In this document: one piece after another, positions 1 through 12,305 of the stretch | Layout of the letters: the number at the start of each line of letters is the position of its first letter | How positions within the stretch are numbered: the first letter of the stretch is position 1 | NCBI GenBank assembly: GCA_026874595.1 | Contig: CM049316.1 | Location: 53,331,676-53,395,675, forward strand | DNA from: Sipunculus nudus | Lineage: Eukaryota > Annelida > Sipuncula > Golfingiida > Sipunculidae | Reading direction: 5' to 3' | DNA: 64,000 nucleotides | Notes under the pieces: model-generated | What the model was told of the DNA's origin: nothing | The model's database searches: none | The model's input: only the letters and a program-made list of their open reading frames with translations | Made by a program: the position numbers and the translations under genes

Positions 1-904
1 TGGGTTATGTGCACAAAACTGAGTAGGAACGTTTTAACTTTTCATGATGTTGTCACATTCATCTATCAACCAAATGAGCAGGGATACTTCAGCATGTCAC
101 CACGTTGTCATGAAGATTTGTAAAGCAGCTCTGCTAATAGTGCACAAAGTACCCTCAACAGTACTTTACAAACAAACGCTCTTGTCTCAAGAATGATAAG
201 GCCTATAAGTGTAACACATGTACTTGACTAAAAAGGCTGTCTGAAATGTTTTGAGGTTCTAAAGATAAAACACTGGTCGTTTCAGCCTCATTAATGTTCA
301 AGGTGGAGCTTTTTAGAACTGTAAATAAGTTAAGCTGTAGTTCAACTTCAATCATTGCTGACAAATTTTAGTTAGTGATGTTAAATAATTTTTGTATTTA
401 GATATGCTGAATGACATTCTCAGCACCACATCTTCAAGAAAATTTATATCGGTAAAAGGTAATTTTATGAAAATTAATATGTATCTGAGCAAACACTAGA
501 TGCTGACATAGACTTTTACATATAAATTGAGTCTAATAAATAGTATCGGTAAATTTACTTTTACATATAAATTGAGTCTAATGAATACTACCAGTAAATA
601 ACTTTAATTTTTAATTGAAAGCTTGTTAACTATAAATTGATTTTTTTCTCAGTAAACATTGGTTTGTGGACTATGATTAGAAGCTTCAGGTAATTAGCTA
701 CTTCAATTAATGGGGTTTCTTTAGTTTATAATCGGGCTTGTTCCTTTGAAACTGTAATTATTCAGATACTGGGTAATTTTATTTTATTTATAGACCCTGG
801 TCCAGTGTTAAGGAATCAAGTTTTCAGGTGAGGCTCCATGTAAACAAAAAAAAAGAGAAAAGGATTGGTTCATGTCAATTTTAACCCCCTGCCTCAAACA
901 GTTT
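1..904. other. AT-rich sequence, no gene seen
   Basis: No credible exon, repeat array or RNA gene is visible. A partial direct duplication near 510-590 repeats the phrase 'acttttacatataaattgag', separated by a few tens of bases. It is probably intronic or intergenic. Confidence 0.5.
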
Positions 905-1085
905 TATTGCTTGCCGGAATCAAAGATTTCGGCAAGCATATTGGTCAGTTGCGTATGTCTGTTTGTCTGTCTGTTTGTTTGTTTGTCACCACTCTCCTGG
1001 CCACAATTTTGCCACAATAACCTTGAAACTTACAGGGATGTTCGAAAACATAATTTCTAGGTGCCCTATTGTTTTTGGTTAAAAT

Positions 1086-1110
1086 AGGTCAAAGGTCAAG
1101 GTCAAGGTCG
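1086..1110 (+). promoter_or_regulatory. Run of AGGTCA half-sites inside family B
   Basis: AGGTCA occurs at 1086-1091, 1093-1098 and 1099-1104, with a near copy AGGTCG at 1105-1110. The first pair is a perfect direct repeat spaced by one base (DR1), the arrangement bound by RXR, HNF4 or COUP-TF type nuclear receptors. It lies inside a mobile element, so binding is only a possibility. Confidence 0.3.
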
Positions 1111-1550
1111 TCAAAACTTCTCAAAACGTTTTTTTCTTCATATCTTTGTGACTATTAGTCGTAGCTACTTCAACAATAGCTCATTTTAATCGTCATTCCA
1201 AGGCCTGTCATCTGGTGTGTAGCTGACTCAAATTTGCCGTAACCATGGTTACAAATTTTTGGGGAAAAGTCAGGATATTCGAAAATAAGGGATCTTATTT
1301 TTCTAACTTTGTCAGTTTTAAAGCTAGAGTGATCTAGTTTTTTGCATCAGGTAGCATTCAACTTGTACTACAATATAATATTACAAGTCTTGCAGTATCT
1401 CGTAAAATATCTCGTGAATAGAGATATTTCGAGATTTCATTCATCTTGCGCCAAAGGCCACATTATTGCAGGAATCTTTTTGAAACTGACATATCATAAG
1501 TCCTACACTAGTATCTCGAAATTGTTTTTTTCATTTTTTGAATATGGCTC

Positions 1551-2545
1551 CTAGGGGGCGCTGCACACGACCCTCACACAGATATCATTACATTGGCCAT
1601 ATCTCTAAAACCAAAAGCCTCAATTACATAAATTATAGCTTATTTTTTCCCTCTGAGTCTTCTCCATAAACTGATAATGTCATCTGGTCTCAATCTTGTG
1701 TCACTTTGTCATTGTGTCCGTCTGTTTGTCAGTTGTCCTCAAATTCGCCTGCTTGCTCTTGCGTCTCACATATAGCATTCTACAGGCTACAGTTTTGAAA
1801 GAATCCTTTTGAAACTATTACATCTTAAGTCTTACACTAATATCTCGAAACCAATTTTTCATTTTCCGGATAAGGCCGCTAGGGGGCGCTGAACTCGAAC
1901 CTCTCCCAACATATCATGCTTTGGCAATATCTCCAAAACTATAAACCTCAGTTACATAGACTGTAGCTTTTTTCTTCCTTTGAGTCGTCTCCATAATCTG
2001 GAGTAGTCATCTGGACTCAATCTTGAGTCACTTTGTCAGTGTGTCCGTCTGTTTGTCAGTTGTCCTCAAATTTGCCTGCTTGCTGGTTCTTGCGTCTCAC
2101 ATATAGCATTCTACAGGCCACAGTTTTTAAAGAAGCATTTGAGAACTGATGCATATTATGTTTTACAGAAATATCTCAAAATATTTTTTCTATTTTCCGG
2201 ATATGGCCGCTAGGTGGCGCTGCACATGACCCTCACACACATATCATTATATTGACCATATCTCTAAACCCCAAAGGCACAATTACAGAAACTATGGCTT
2301 ATTTTCTTTCCCTGAGTCTTCTCTATGACCTAGTAATGTCATCTGGTCTCAATCTTGTGTCACTTTGTCAGTGTGTCTGTTTGTCAGTTGTCCTAAAATC
2401 CGCCTACTTGCTGGTTCTTACGTCTCATATATAGCATTCTACAGCCACAGTTTTTTTTTCAGGAATCCTTTTAAAACTGGTACATCTTATGTGTTACACT
2501 AATATCTCAAAACAGATTTTTCATTTTCCGGATATAGCCACTAGG
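1551..2545. repeat. Three tandem units of about 330 bp inside family B
   Basis: The phrase CTAGGGGGCG, or a one-base variant, recurs at 1551, 1879, 2210 and 2541, giving periods of 328, 331 and 331 bp. Each unit also has a 'gtgtccgtctgtttgtcagttg'-like stretch and a 'cacatatagcattctacagg'-like stretch. The units differ by scattered substitutions. Internal repeats of this size match those in families A and C, although the sequences differ. Confidence 0.8.
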
Positions 2546-3697
2546 GGGTCTGATATGTCATTTTACAGGCCACAACTTCTAAGCAAACGCTGAGGGTCAT
2601 TCAAATAATAGAAAACCCACAATATGTTCTGTCTGTCCGTCTGTCTGTCATTTCAACTTCCGGCAAGCGCTCGACCTCTGGTCGTCTAGTTTTGATTTTC
2701 ATCTTACAAGAAGATAAAATGATACAATTTTGATCAATTTTTTTTTTATGTAGTGCTTTTACCCATTTAACAAGGTAAAAAATGAAATTTTTCCCACCTG
2801 CACTGAATGCTAATTTAGCCTAAGATATACATCATAAAGCTAGGTTCACTTTTTGAATTTGAAAATTACTGAGCGAGCCTGATTTAAGTCCAGACTTTAT
2901 CACCATATTTAAATTTAAATGTGCAACCTGATAAACTGGCAGTAGTGTTTGATTCCAGATTAGAGTAAAATGGAGTTACCACAACATGGTTTTGATTTAT
3001 CAGGGTTTATGGAAGTTTTGTTCATATTCAGCTAAAATTAATTAGCCTAATTAAAGCTTTCAACCAATAGCTAATAATTTACCTTTCCAATGAAATTTCA
3101 TTGAAACAGCTTTTATGCAAAATGTATGGCCTAGGGCTTTATGTCAGGCTTATTTTAACATTTGGAATCTGTTTATTGAATTTTCCACGCTGAGTGCGGG
3201 GGTTGGGCTGAGAGTGCATGAGGGCTAACGAAAATATCAGCTGACAGTACCCCAAGTCCCCTACATGTTTGGATTTCTCCTTTTCTCATGGCTGTTCAGT
3301 TGAACAAATGTCTCAGTGCATCTTAAAAGCTAGATCATTAATGAATCAGTCTTGAACTGTTTAACATTTTTACAAGACCTGCTTTCTTTTCTTATATAAG
3401 CATGAGCCTTCTGCCTGACCAGTTTCTCTGTGATAAAAATTTGAGACAGATTACAGATTTGTACCTGATATTTATTTTTTCCCTTGACCTTATTTTCAAT
3501 GTTGTAACTGTATGGATTGCAGACTTCTAGTTTTTTCTTTGGTATTTTTCTTTACATATATATCTTTTATATTTTCAGTATAAAATATCCATTTTTATAA
3601 TTGTTACATTTATAACTGTATATTTTTTCATAATTTTGTTGAACCATGCATGTCATAAACAGTGCATGTTTCATCTTGTTTATAATTTTGTCTTTAG

Positions 3698-3791
3698 TTT
3701 ATGGTATATACTTGACATGCGGAAGACCTTACAGACTATTAATGGTCCTCATGAACATACTGCAGCAACTCTGGCTGAAATGACCACCTGA
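3698..3791 (+). CDS. Possible terminal exon fragment, function unknown
   Basis: A T-rich tract ending in TTTAG at 3693-3697 looks like a splice acceptor. The frame starting at 3699 is open for 30 codons to a TGA at 3789-3791. The peptide is mixed in composition (it includes LDMRKTLQTINGPHEH) and does not look like low-complexity AT-rich translation. No domain is recognised and no donor or upstream exon is identified. A frame this short could easily occur by chance. Confidence 0.15.
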
Positions 3792-6700
3792 CACAGATGG
3801 TCATGCAGACCTTTCTTTTTCTGTAGGGCCTGTGTTGTAATGATGGAATGAGATTATTAACAGCTGAACCTTATCAGTAAACCCTTCTTTCCCTACACCT
3901 CTGTAAAAGATGATCCTCTATAGATTTGACTTGTTTGTCAAATCAGTAGTCCTGAGTGACTTACACTTGAGTTATGGTTGATTTGGTTTCTTACTTGTAG
4001 TAATTCTCACAAACATGGGCTCATTGTCTCTAGCTGTCACAGAATAATGTTTATTGCATATTTGTTCTCTTCAGATGGCCCTGTATGGGCTCATTCATGG
4101 TGTTAGGCCAACAAGATTTCCCTGAAATGGCAAGGGATTTGTGGGCATGCTGTAATCAAGATAGCCTTGGGGTAGTCATTGGATAGTTCAAGGGTTTATT
4201 TACTGTAGACTTATTTTAGGGTAAAATTATCAGTCACATAGTCATTTATACATCCTAAACTGCTTCAAGTGAAGAGTAATGAATATAACAAAAATAATTA
4301 TAATAAGCTGAGGAAGATAATCATATGACCTTTGATGATTATGAATATCCAGACCTGTATATTCAGGATTCTAGGTATCCAAGGAGCTGGACAGATCCAG
4401 TCACTGGCTTCCTGGTATCAGAATAAATCTTATCATAGTTCTCCACATCAAATGGATCTTTACAGAAATCTTTTATTCTGTGCATAAACCACTATGTTTT
4501 TTAGCTTTACTTAAGTGATACAGATTATATATAGCAAGGGCTATAGATGGGAATTTAAGTAAAGGACATTTAGGAATTTTGCCTTGAAACTTTGGAATTG
4601 AGGTTGCTTATTGATACAATATTTCAGTAAAAAACTGTTTTTTTATTACTTCTCATATCATTCAGCTTTTTTTTTATTTTATGTTTAATAGTTAATAGAA
4701 TGATTCCCTGTGTGTGGCACAGTTTTGTGAATGCAAGAAGCAAAAATCAATAAATAAAACAAAATTTCTCAACAGCTCAAGACTTTAAGTACAACCTTCA
4801 GTCCTAATCTAATACTTGTGCAGTGACTCCCTGAATTTTGGAAAAAGTGCACAGGGAAATTTAAAAATCTGTATTTGATGATTAAATTTGTCTAATGGGA
4901 AATGAATTACACATTATTGCTCGTTCTTCCATTCATCCATATTGACACTTATTGTCTGTAAGACTCTGCTAATAGCTCCATCTGCATTCATAAAAATATG
5001 GCACATACAGGAAGTCAGATTAACTAAAAAAAATAAAATAAAAACAAGCTGACTGGAATTAGAAAAGATAAATTCATAATAGCATACAAATACTTCTTCC
5101 CAGTAAAGCCCCTAATTAACATCTGTATCTGTGGGAGAGCTGTACTAAATGTCCTCTGCATGAAGAATTAATAAAAGTTGACTTACAAGTATTTGATATC
5201 TGTCAAACTTGTGTTTGATAATTTGAATCCAGGAAAACATATCTGTATCTGTTTTATATCCAAATAACCAACTGTCAAAAACTTTCCTGTCTAGTAAGTG
5301 ATTTATTCACTTTAGAATTTATCGAATAGATTAGGTCTCCCTGAATGGAAGGAATCAATTTGCAAAGAGATAAATAAGTATGTTATAAATAACAAAACTT
5401 TGCTGGAAGATGACCAGTTCATGAAAAAATAAGTTTGACCATTAATCATTGTCATAGCAATAAAGTGATTTCAATAAAATAAATGTCAAAATGGTGAAGG
5501 ATAATTCCCACTGCTATTAAAATATGTGTTTCCTGGCACACATATCAGCTTTACTTATTTTAAAACACTTTTATTATGTATGACTTTAAACCTTTTGTTG
5601 TGAACTGGGTGTAATTGGTAACTGGGATACAATTTGGCTGAAGACATTTTGAACATGAGCAATTTATTACAGCAGAATTTAAGACTTGAATGTTTGATAA
5701 TATCAGATATATACTTTAAACAAGTGCTTTGGTTGACAGCTGACTCAATTAATTTCTGGAGTTTCCCTTGCATCTCATTTATTAAAACCTTCAGGCAAAC
5801 ATAAATGGCACCATCTACAGTGTGTTGTGGGCTTACATTAGAAATTAGATGTAAACCACAGTTTATCTGCAGGGACAACCTGGAATATTTGTACCATGTA
5901 AATTCAAAGCACTTGTATTTTTTAATTGTGCTCATCCATTGATTTCTTGGACCTGAGAGTAAACACTTTCCAGGATTTTCCAATTGTGCTGACTTTAGAT
6001 TATTTTTTCTGTTCCACATTTATTTCTGTATTTTATAGTGAATAAAAATGAGTTTATCTTTTTTTTTGCTGACAAAAAATTTGTAAATATTGAAAAAAAT
6101 GAATTCATTACATGAAAATTCCATATTCTTTGTTTAATACATATTTATCAGGGAATGAGACATTGCATATTTCTACCTAATCCATTATGAGGCAGCATAA
6201 ATAGATTAGAAGTAATCCCCATTTTAACTTTATTCAATCATCATTTATCTGAAATCTGACTTCGGGAGAATGAATCAGGCTCCTGAACTATTGCCATGCA
6301 CCAGTTGACTGGTATTTGTATTCAGCAAGCATTTTTCTGTTCTGATGCTTGTACACATTAATGGATATTAATTCATTTCAGATTGACCTAAGTTATTGGA
6401 GTGAAAAATGTTTTCCAGATAGTTTCATAGAACTCTGGTTGCAGATAATGGAAACATGTCCAGCGTGTTACAGCCTAGAAACTTCATTTACCTTGCAGTA
6501 CATGTGACTCTAAAAAACTTAAATCAAAATGGATGAGTTTTCAAGACAAACGATTTTGGAATATAGACATATGTTATAAATATTACTGCTTTGTTTAAAC
6601 ATTTATTTTAATGAGGTACAGCAGTAATCCTCAGTCCTCCTATCCAGTTAGCCATTAACTTGAATTTCAAGTTCTAATTGTCCTACCTAGAAATAAATTT

Positions 6701-7450
6701 ATGAGATGCATTCAAAAATTAATGCTTTCAAACCATTGCTTATACTTTATAACAATAACATTATTTTAACAAGCTACAATACAAAACATTCTTGATATAC
6801 TTATAGCAAATACATTATTTATACATGGTTATGCTTTAGAAAGTGTGTAAAGCTTTACCTTAAACTGGGTCATATTTTCATTATAATTAAGCATTGTGCA
6901 TTACTTTTATTCAAGCTCTCTGCATAAAAAATAATGATAGCATTTGTCATGGAAATTGAATCTTTAAGATTTTTTAAGATTAAGAACCAAACAAAGCAAG
7001 TCTTTGGAATTAGGTTTAGGAGTTTTGCCTCATAGGTTCTTTAACTGAACATTACAAAATTACAATTTTCATATGTAATTGTGACATTTCCACCTTTCCA
7101 TTACAAACACTTAATGGAAAAAATAATGAAATTCAAAGCTTTTGTTTTGATAATGTCCCATAGGAAAAAATAATATCCAACAAGAAATATCTAGTTATGG
7201 ATTTCTTTTATTTCTTAGAACACAGAAGAACACTTTCACCCAGAGAAAAAAGTGGGACATACTGAAAATGCCTCATTGCCATAAGAGTTTTTTCCTTGCA
7301 CAAGTGTTAGTTTTGGCTGCTTGAAACACTGACAGATTCTGCAAGAAGCTGGGTAAACTTAAGTATTAATCTTCCTTTAGATAGAACTAAATGTGACATT
7401 GCCACACAAACATTGGAAAACACAGAGACAGGTTTTTATTTACTACTTTT
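3792..7450. other. AT-rich sequence, mostly featureless
   Basis: No repeat array or recognisable gene is seen apart from the minus-strand open frame at 5555-6019. The text is typical of long invertebrate introns, with A/T runs and no GC-rich islands. Confidence 0.45.
5555..6019 (-). CDS. Longest non-repeat open frame (154 codons), unknown
   Basis: An ATG-started frame of 154 codons runs on the minus strand. It is the longest open frame here that does not go through tandem repeats. The peptide is rich in Lys, Ser, Leu and Asn, has no signal peptide or clear membrane segment, and matches no family I recognise. No promoter, splice context or poly(A) signal ties it to a gene. At this base composition such a frame is uncommon but not impossible by chance, so it may be an exon, a decayed gene or coincidence. 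Confidence 0.12.
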   Translation of the reverse strand: MWNRKNNLKSAQLENPGKCLLSGPRNQWMSTIKKYKCFEFTWYKYSRLSLQINCGLHLISNVSPQHTVDGAIYVCLKVLINEMQGKLQKLIESAVNQSTCLKYISDIIKHSSLKFCCNKLLMFKMSSAKLYPSYQLHPVHNKRFKVIHNKSVLK

Positions 7451-7456
7451 TTTTAG

Positions 7457-7572
7457 GGGATTACATAAATCTGTACTGGGCAGGAAGAGATAGAGACTAC
7501 CTACTCCAGACAGCAGAAGCAGTTTATTGCAGTGTTGTATTGGCAGCTCAGGCATACAGGGAGTGGAGATAA
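7457..7572 (+). CDS. Possible short terminal exon, unknown
   Basis: An excellent acceptor-like tract (a run of T ending in TTTTAG at 7456) precedes a frame open for about 38 codons to TAA at 7570-7572. The peptide has a balanced composition (YWAGRDRDYLLQTAEAVYC and on), with an amphipathic helix-like stretch. No family is recognised, and the short length makes chance plausible. Confidence 0.15.
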
Positions 7573-7579
7573 TTTAATT

Positions 7580-10070
7580 ACCTGAGATAGCGCTGGCGGT
7601 GGGTGATGGGTCTCGCTTGTATACTTTTCATATTAGTCTGACTGCCGAAAAAACTGATGGAATCAATGAAGACAGATGTTACCAATGCCTAAATGTAAAT
7701 GTTTGGTCATTTTTTATGGCACTTTCAAAAAGGTGTCACTTCCAACTAATGGAAATTTAGCAGTTTTACTTGTTTTATAATTTTCCCCCAATATTTCACT
7801 CTTTCACCAATCACCCAAGCCTCCAATGCATATGTGGTCACCTCCAGCATTGTAGCTTTTAAGTGAAAATATAGAATCATCTGCACAGTCATTATGAAGC
7901 TGTATTGTGGATGAAATTGGTGTGAAAGCCTTTTCCATGACCTTAAATTTGTAAAAATTTCTTTTGAAATATATGCTTAATGGATATGATAACAGGGGTT
8001 TTCGTTAATCTTGTTGAATTGGGCAGAGAGGATGGAATGGCATGCAATTGATCACCTTAGTGAATTAATTAAGGGGCATGTTGCCATGACACCAAATGAA
8101 ACTGTATTTATGACATCTGATTAGGGAGTCTCTTCTTGTACTTGTGGTTGTTTCCTGCTTTTACACCAATATGTGTTGTGCGGACAACATTAGTACTGTA
8201 TATGTTAATAGAACCTGTAAATGTAAGAAATTAGAGACAGAAGTTGAGGGTCTTTGCCTTGATCTGCATGGTCTACCTGCCTCCTTGGTCAGTGAGAAGA
8301 GGTTTGAAGTAAGATATTAAGCCCTGTGCCAGACGGAGGAAAACCAGAAGGTTTAAGGAGGCAGATAAAGGAAACATCATGTGAGTGCGAAGTCATGTCC
8401 TAGCCAGTGCTTCATCACCTCTGCTCAGCTAGGTCTGCTTACTGTGGCACTGGGTTATGGGAAAATGGGTTGTTTCAATTATAGTGCATTGGTTTTGATA
8501 TTTTCACTGTCAGATTTATTCCAAATCCTCTTCATCAATAAACAGTCATATTAAGTCTTAAATATTGTCTTGAATAATACACATAGCTTACTACAGAAAA
8601 AAATGTACACTTGTAAATGAATGTGTACTATCATACCTGGTCCTGCAGGACTGAGTCAGTAGATCATGATTTTACAGTTTTCTGTACAGATTAATATGTA
8701 GATATTTATTGTCTTGGTGCCCTAGTAGATCTAGTTAAGTAGTATATATTAGACTGATTAGGTTAAGCTTAGTTGAGGTCATGTTATTTTTTTTTTGACT
8801 GAAGGGAACCATTTATGCCTGTTTACCCCTTTTTTTAATGATCTTATAAGAACAATGCAGGCCTTTCATATAATGTTATAAGAGTAGTTTTGCCTTGATG
8901 TATGCACACCTCTGTCACAACTTGTATATCAATTCTGACAAATTTCTAGTCACAGGACCCACTGGTACAGAGTACCAAATTCCTTCATCAGAGGGCAGCA
9001 CCATAAGTCATTCCATGCTGAGTGACCTGACATATGTACACACACATTCACATTTGATTTAGATGATTCCTTAAATCTAATCACATCTCTAGTGCCCCAG
9101 GCCCATAGCTTCACAAAACTTGTTAGAAGTCTCTGTGACTTTGAGCTGTCGTTTTACACAGACAGAAAGGCAGACTGACAAGTAGACATGGGTGATAATA
9201 AAACCTTGGTTCAATTTTGTTTGTTAGACAGTCTGTAGTAAAAAGGAGATCCATTCAAATGGCCTGGTTCTCAAGGTAACATCACAACATAATTGTTTAT
9301 TGAGACGGAGCTCCTGAGTCGTGTGTCATGAGAATTCCTGGTCATTTGATTACATGTCTCATGGGATCCTGTCACAAGCTTTGTGGAGAGAAAACACCCT
9401 TGCACCCACTACATTCATTAAATATGATTTCTGAGTGCCTTGACACATTTGAATTTGGTCAGAGAGCAGGGTGTTTGATTAGTCTCAGTTTATGGATGAC
9501 AGATAATCATGCTGTAAATATTGTTTTCATGGCCAGATGTCTCATGAGATTTATTGTATTAGGAGTGTACGTCTCATAAAGTATTCATTCAACATGATTT
9601 TGGCCCCTTTTTTTTGCTTGATGTACAGTACCTCAGTTTATCTTAAATTGCATCATCTTTTTCCCAATACCACTGCAGACTGTGCCAGTTTGGTGCTTTC
9701 CTTCAGACCTCTCATTATTTTGATTGTTTGGACCACCCAGTGCAGGTGGAGCCACACTAGCTGGAATGCCCCTTATTCTAGGCAAGCACAGTCTGTTTTA
9801 TCTGGTCCCATAATGGTCATGTGCCCACTGACCAATATCCCAAATAAAGCACCGGTTAAGTTTGATGGTACCAGAAAGCATGGTCCTCCCACAGTCAGAC
9901 TTAGTAACCTAGATGGCGTCTGTCAGATTTAGACCTAAGCTGTCACTGCCCTGGTGTAATCATTAGATGTTCTCACTGCTCTTCCAGAAGAAGTTCTAGT
10001 ATGGTGATTGTATCACTTGTACTAGGCCTGTTATAACCTTGGAACAGAATTTTCAGGGGAAAATAGGAAA
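7580..10070. other. AT-rich sequence, no gene supported
   Basis: Two overlapping open frames (9328-9579 and 9537-9932) lie here. Neither has a recognisable domain or clear splice boundaries. The 9680-9950 stretch is less AT-rich than its surroundings and could hold a conserved non-coding segment, but nothing specific can be named. Confidence 0.35.
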
Positions 10071-10074
10071 ATAG

Positions 10075-10315
10075 GATCCACAGATCAGACTGCTCATCAC
10101 ACATGTAAGAACCACAGATCAGACTGGTCATCACACATGTAGGAACCACAGATCAGACTGGTCATCACACATGGAGGAACCACAGATCAGACTGGTTATC
10201 ACACATGTAGGAACCACAGATCAGACTGGTCATCACACATGTAGGAACCACAGATCAGACTGGTCATTACACATGTAGGAACCACAGATCAGACTGGTCA
10301 TCACACATGTAGAAC
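10075..10315. repeat. 34-bp minisatellite, 7 copies
   Basis: CAGATCAGAC starts at 10081, 10115, 10149, 10183, 10217, 10251 and 10285, an exact 34-bp period. Units are nearly identical (one or two substitutions each), which suggests recent expansion. The period is not a multiple of three, so it has no coding role. Confidence 0.95.
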
Positions 10316-12010
10316 AGCTGTTACAAGGATTTTTATTATCAGTGATGAATTTGTTTAATTGCTGAATTTGCCATCAGTATTTGTTTGATTGTATCTTGAG
10401 AGATATAACATAGCATCCATTATGTAAATATAATCAATTTGTGACCCTCTATATGTACACTTGTAAGTTGAAGTAATCATTTGACTCATAACTATAAACC
10501 ATAATTTACAATAATACAGGTTGCTCCCTCCTTATTTTTGATCATAGAAAGCAATAACACATTAATCCCTGTATTAGATAATGAGTTTTTCTTTATTTCA
10601 TTTGTAAAACACATTCTATTTCAAGCTCCAAAAGTAACTTAGCACAGAAAATATTACAAGAAATTGATCATGTTTATCTTTCTTCTTTGGATGGTAACAC
10701 AGGCATAGGTCAGAAAGCCCCCTCCTAAACAATCATTATGACAAACCAATTTTTGTCTTGCTCATAACTGAGTGTTTTTCCTTACCACAAGTAAAATATA
10801 TAAACCTATTTATCACTCTGCAGAATCGAGTTATTGTCTTTGTCATTTCTCCCTGGGATAACTTGTTATTTATCTTTTTCAGAAAATGTTTTTTCTTGCA
10901 GTCTCCTTATTTTACATACTGTCACATCTAGTAAACTCACATTTATTTGTATAATTTGCCTATTTTACAGATCACTGTGTGTGGTAAGGTTATTATTAGA
11001 TAATTTTTTTAATGTGTAATTTGAATTAATTGAATAACCCAACATGACTGATTGTAATGTTAGGTGAAGTGACTTTTATCTGTTATAATATCTTCCTGAT
11101 TTCCATATTTGACAGATAATCTGATGTGGATAATGACTGTGAGTATGAGATCAAAAATTCTTTAGCAATTTTAATATTTGACAGACTATCATGTCTGGTA
11201 AAGCAACTTCAACAAAAAAAGTATAAAACATGATAAGACTGTTAAAGATATCAACGTGACAGTTGTATAGACATCCAAAGTTAATTTTACTCTAATTTTA
11301 GCTTACCATGCCACAAATGTGGGTTTGAACATTTCTTCATTTCTTGTACTTTAGTTCCTTGATCCTTTGCTGACGTCATTGTCTATTGTATGACATCAGT
11401 ATTGGTGTCATGGTGTCACAGTTGTCACTTCTTCTTATAGACTTATCAATCTAACAAGGACTCCAACTGAGTCAAAACTAGCCCTCCAACTGCCAAACAC
11501 TTAACACTAAATTGATTTAAAATGCAGGATTACTTTGGTTTGCTTAATTTTATGTTCTTCCACTGTCACTTGATGTGAGCCTGCGTGTTTGAAGTTCTTT
11601 TGACTGAATACAAAAAAAGTACTGCACTATCTTTTATTAGGTGTGTATTCAGTTTCTTTATAAAGATATGCTATTGATGTGGACACAGAAACTTTGTTTT
11701 CATTTTGATACATGCCTAAAACAGATTATGAAGACATTTCTTAGCAAGAACTATGTGTGATAACTATTGATCTATGATTGTGATTGGTGGCTGAATTGAA
11801 TCTGTTGGTCGGTTCATAATATAATAATACACAACACTCATCACTTCTTAAGTACCTCCTTAAGATACCCTCATGAGTCAATTTATATTTTTATATGATT
11901 TAACTGTAATCATGGAAATCTTGAAACAAATGATTAAATAATTATTCTCACATTTCAATAAATTATCTAACCCGAGTTGTATTTTAAGAAAAATCCACAT
12001 ATATTTTATA

Positions 12011-12305
12011 AGGTCAGAGGTCACAAGGCTACTTTGTGGTGTACGTCCCTTCATTAACTTATCAGGAATATGATGCATTTGTGTAAAACTTAAACAAAAT
12101 ATTAACCAATATAGTATCTCAACTTAGTTTGATCACCGGCAAAATCCACACCTATTTAATGAGGTCAGAGGTCATCGGACTTTGATCACCTACTTAAAAT
12201 CTTATAGATTAACATGAAACTCATTATGAATATTAAACAATCATGTTTCTCACCTTAATTTTATTTTCTACAAAATTCATGCATATTTAATGAGGTCAGA
12301 GGTCA
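12011..12305 (+). promoter_or_regulatory. Three perfect AGGTCA-G-AGGTCA (DR1) motifs in a degenerate tandem repeat
   Basis: The 13-base motif AGGTCAGAGGTCA occurs at 12011-12023, 12162-12174 and 12293-12305. Each copy follows an 'aaaatccacatatatttaat'-like stretch, so the three sites sit in a diverged tandem repeat of roughly 130-150 bp. DR1 is the classic site for RXR heterodimers, HNF4 and COUP-TF. The motif is perfect in all three copies while the sequence around it has diverged. Function is inferred only. Confidence 0.45.

Larger units (their letters stand above)
905..2692 (-). mobile_element. Family B element, non-autonomous Helentron-like (DINE/HINE layout)
   Basis: The left edge carries a hairpin at 909-937: GCTTGCCG pairs with CGGCAAGC, one mismatch follows, then three more pairs around a 5-base loop. 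A TGTC/TGTT-rich tract follows at about 954-984. The right edge repeats the arm as TCCGGCAAGC at 2659-2668, again beside a TGTC-rich tract, and ends in a small CGACC/GGTCG hairpin before 2692. Inside are three tandem units of about 330 bp. Read on the minus strand, the element starts with the subterminal repeat and ends with the hairpin, as in DINE-1/HINE elements. There is no coding capacity. The open frames at 872, 1342 and 2252 run through the repeat and are not genes. The exact outer ends are uncertain by about ten bases. Confidence 0.65.

Noticed and set aside
9328-9932. Two overlapping frames of 83 and 131 codons
   Set aside because: No recognisable motif, no clear acceptor/donor pair, and the frames overlap in different phases.
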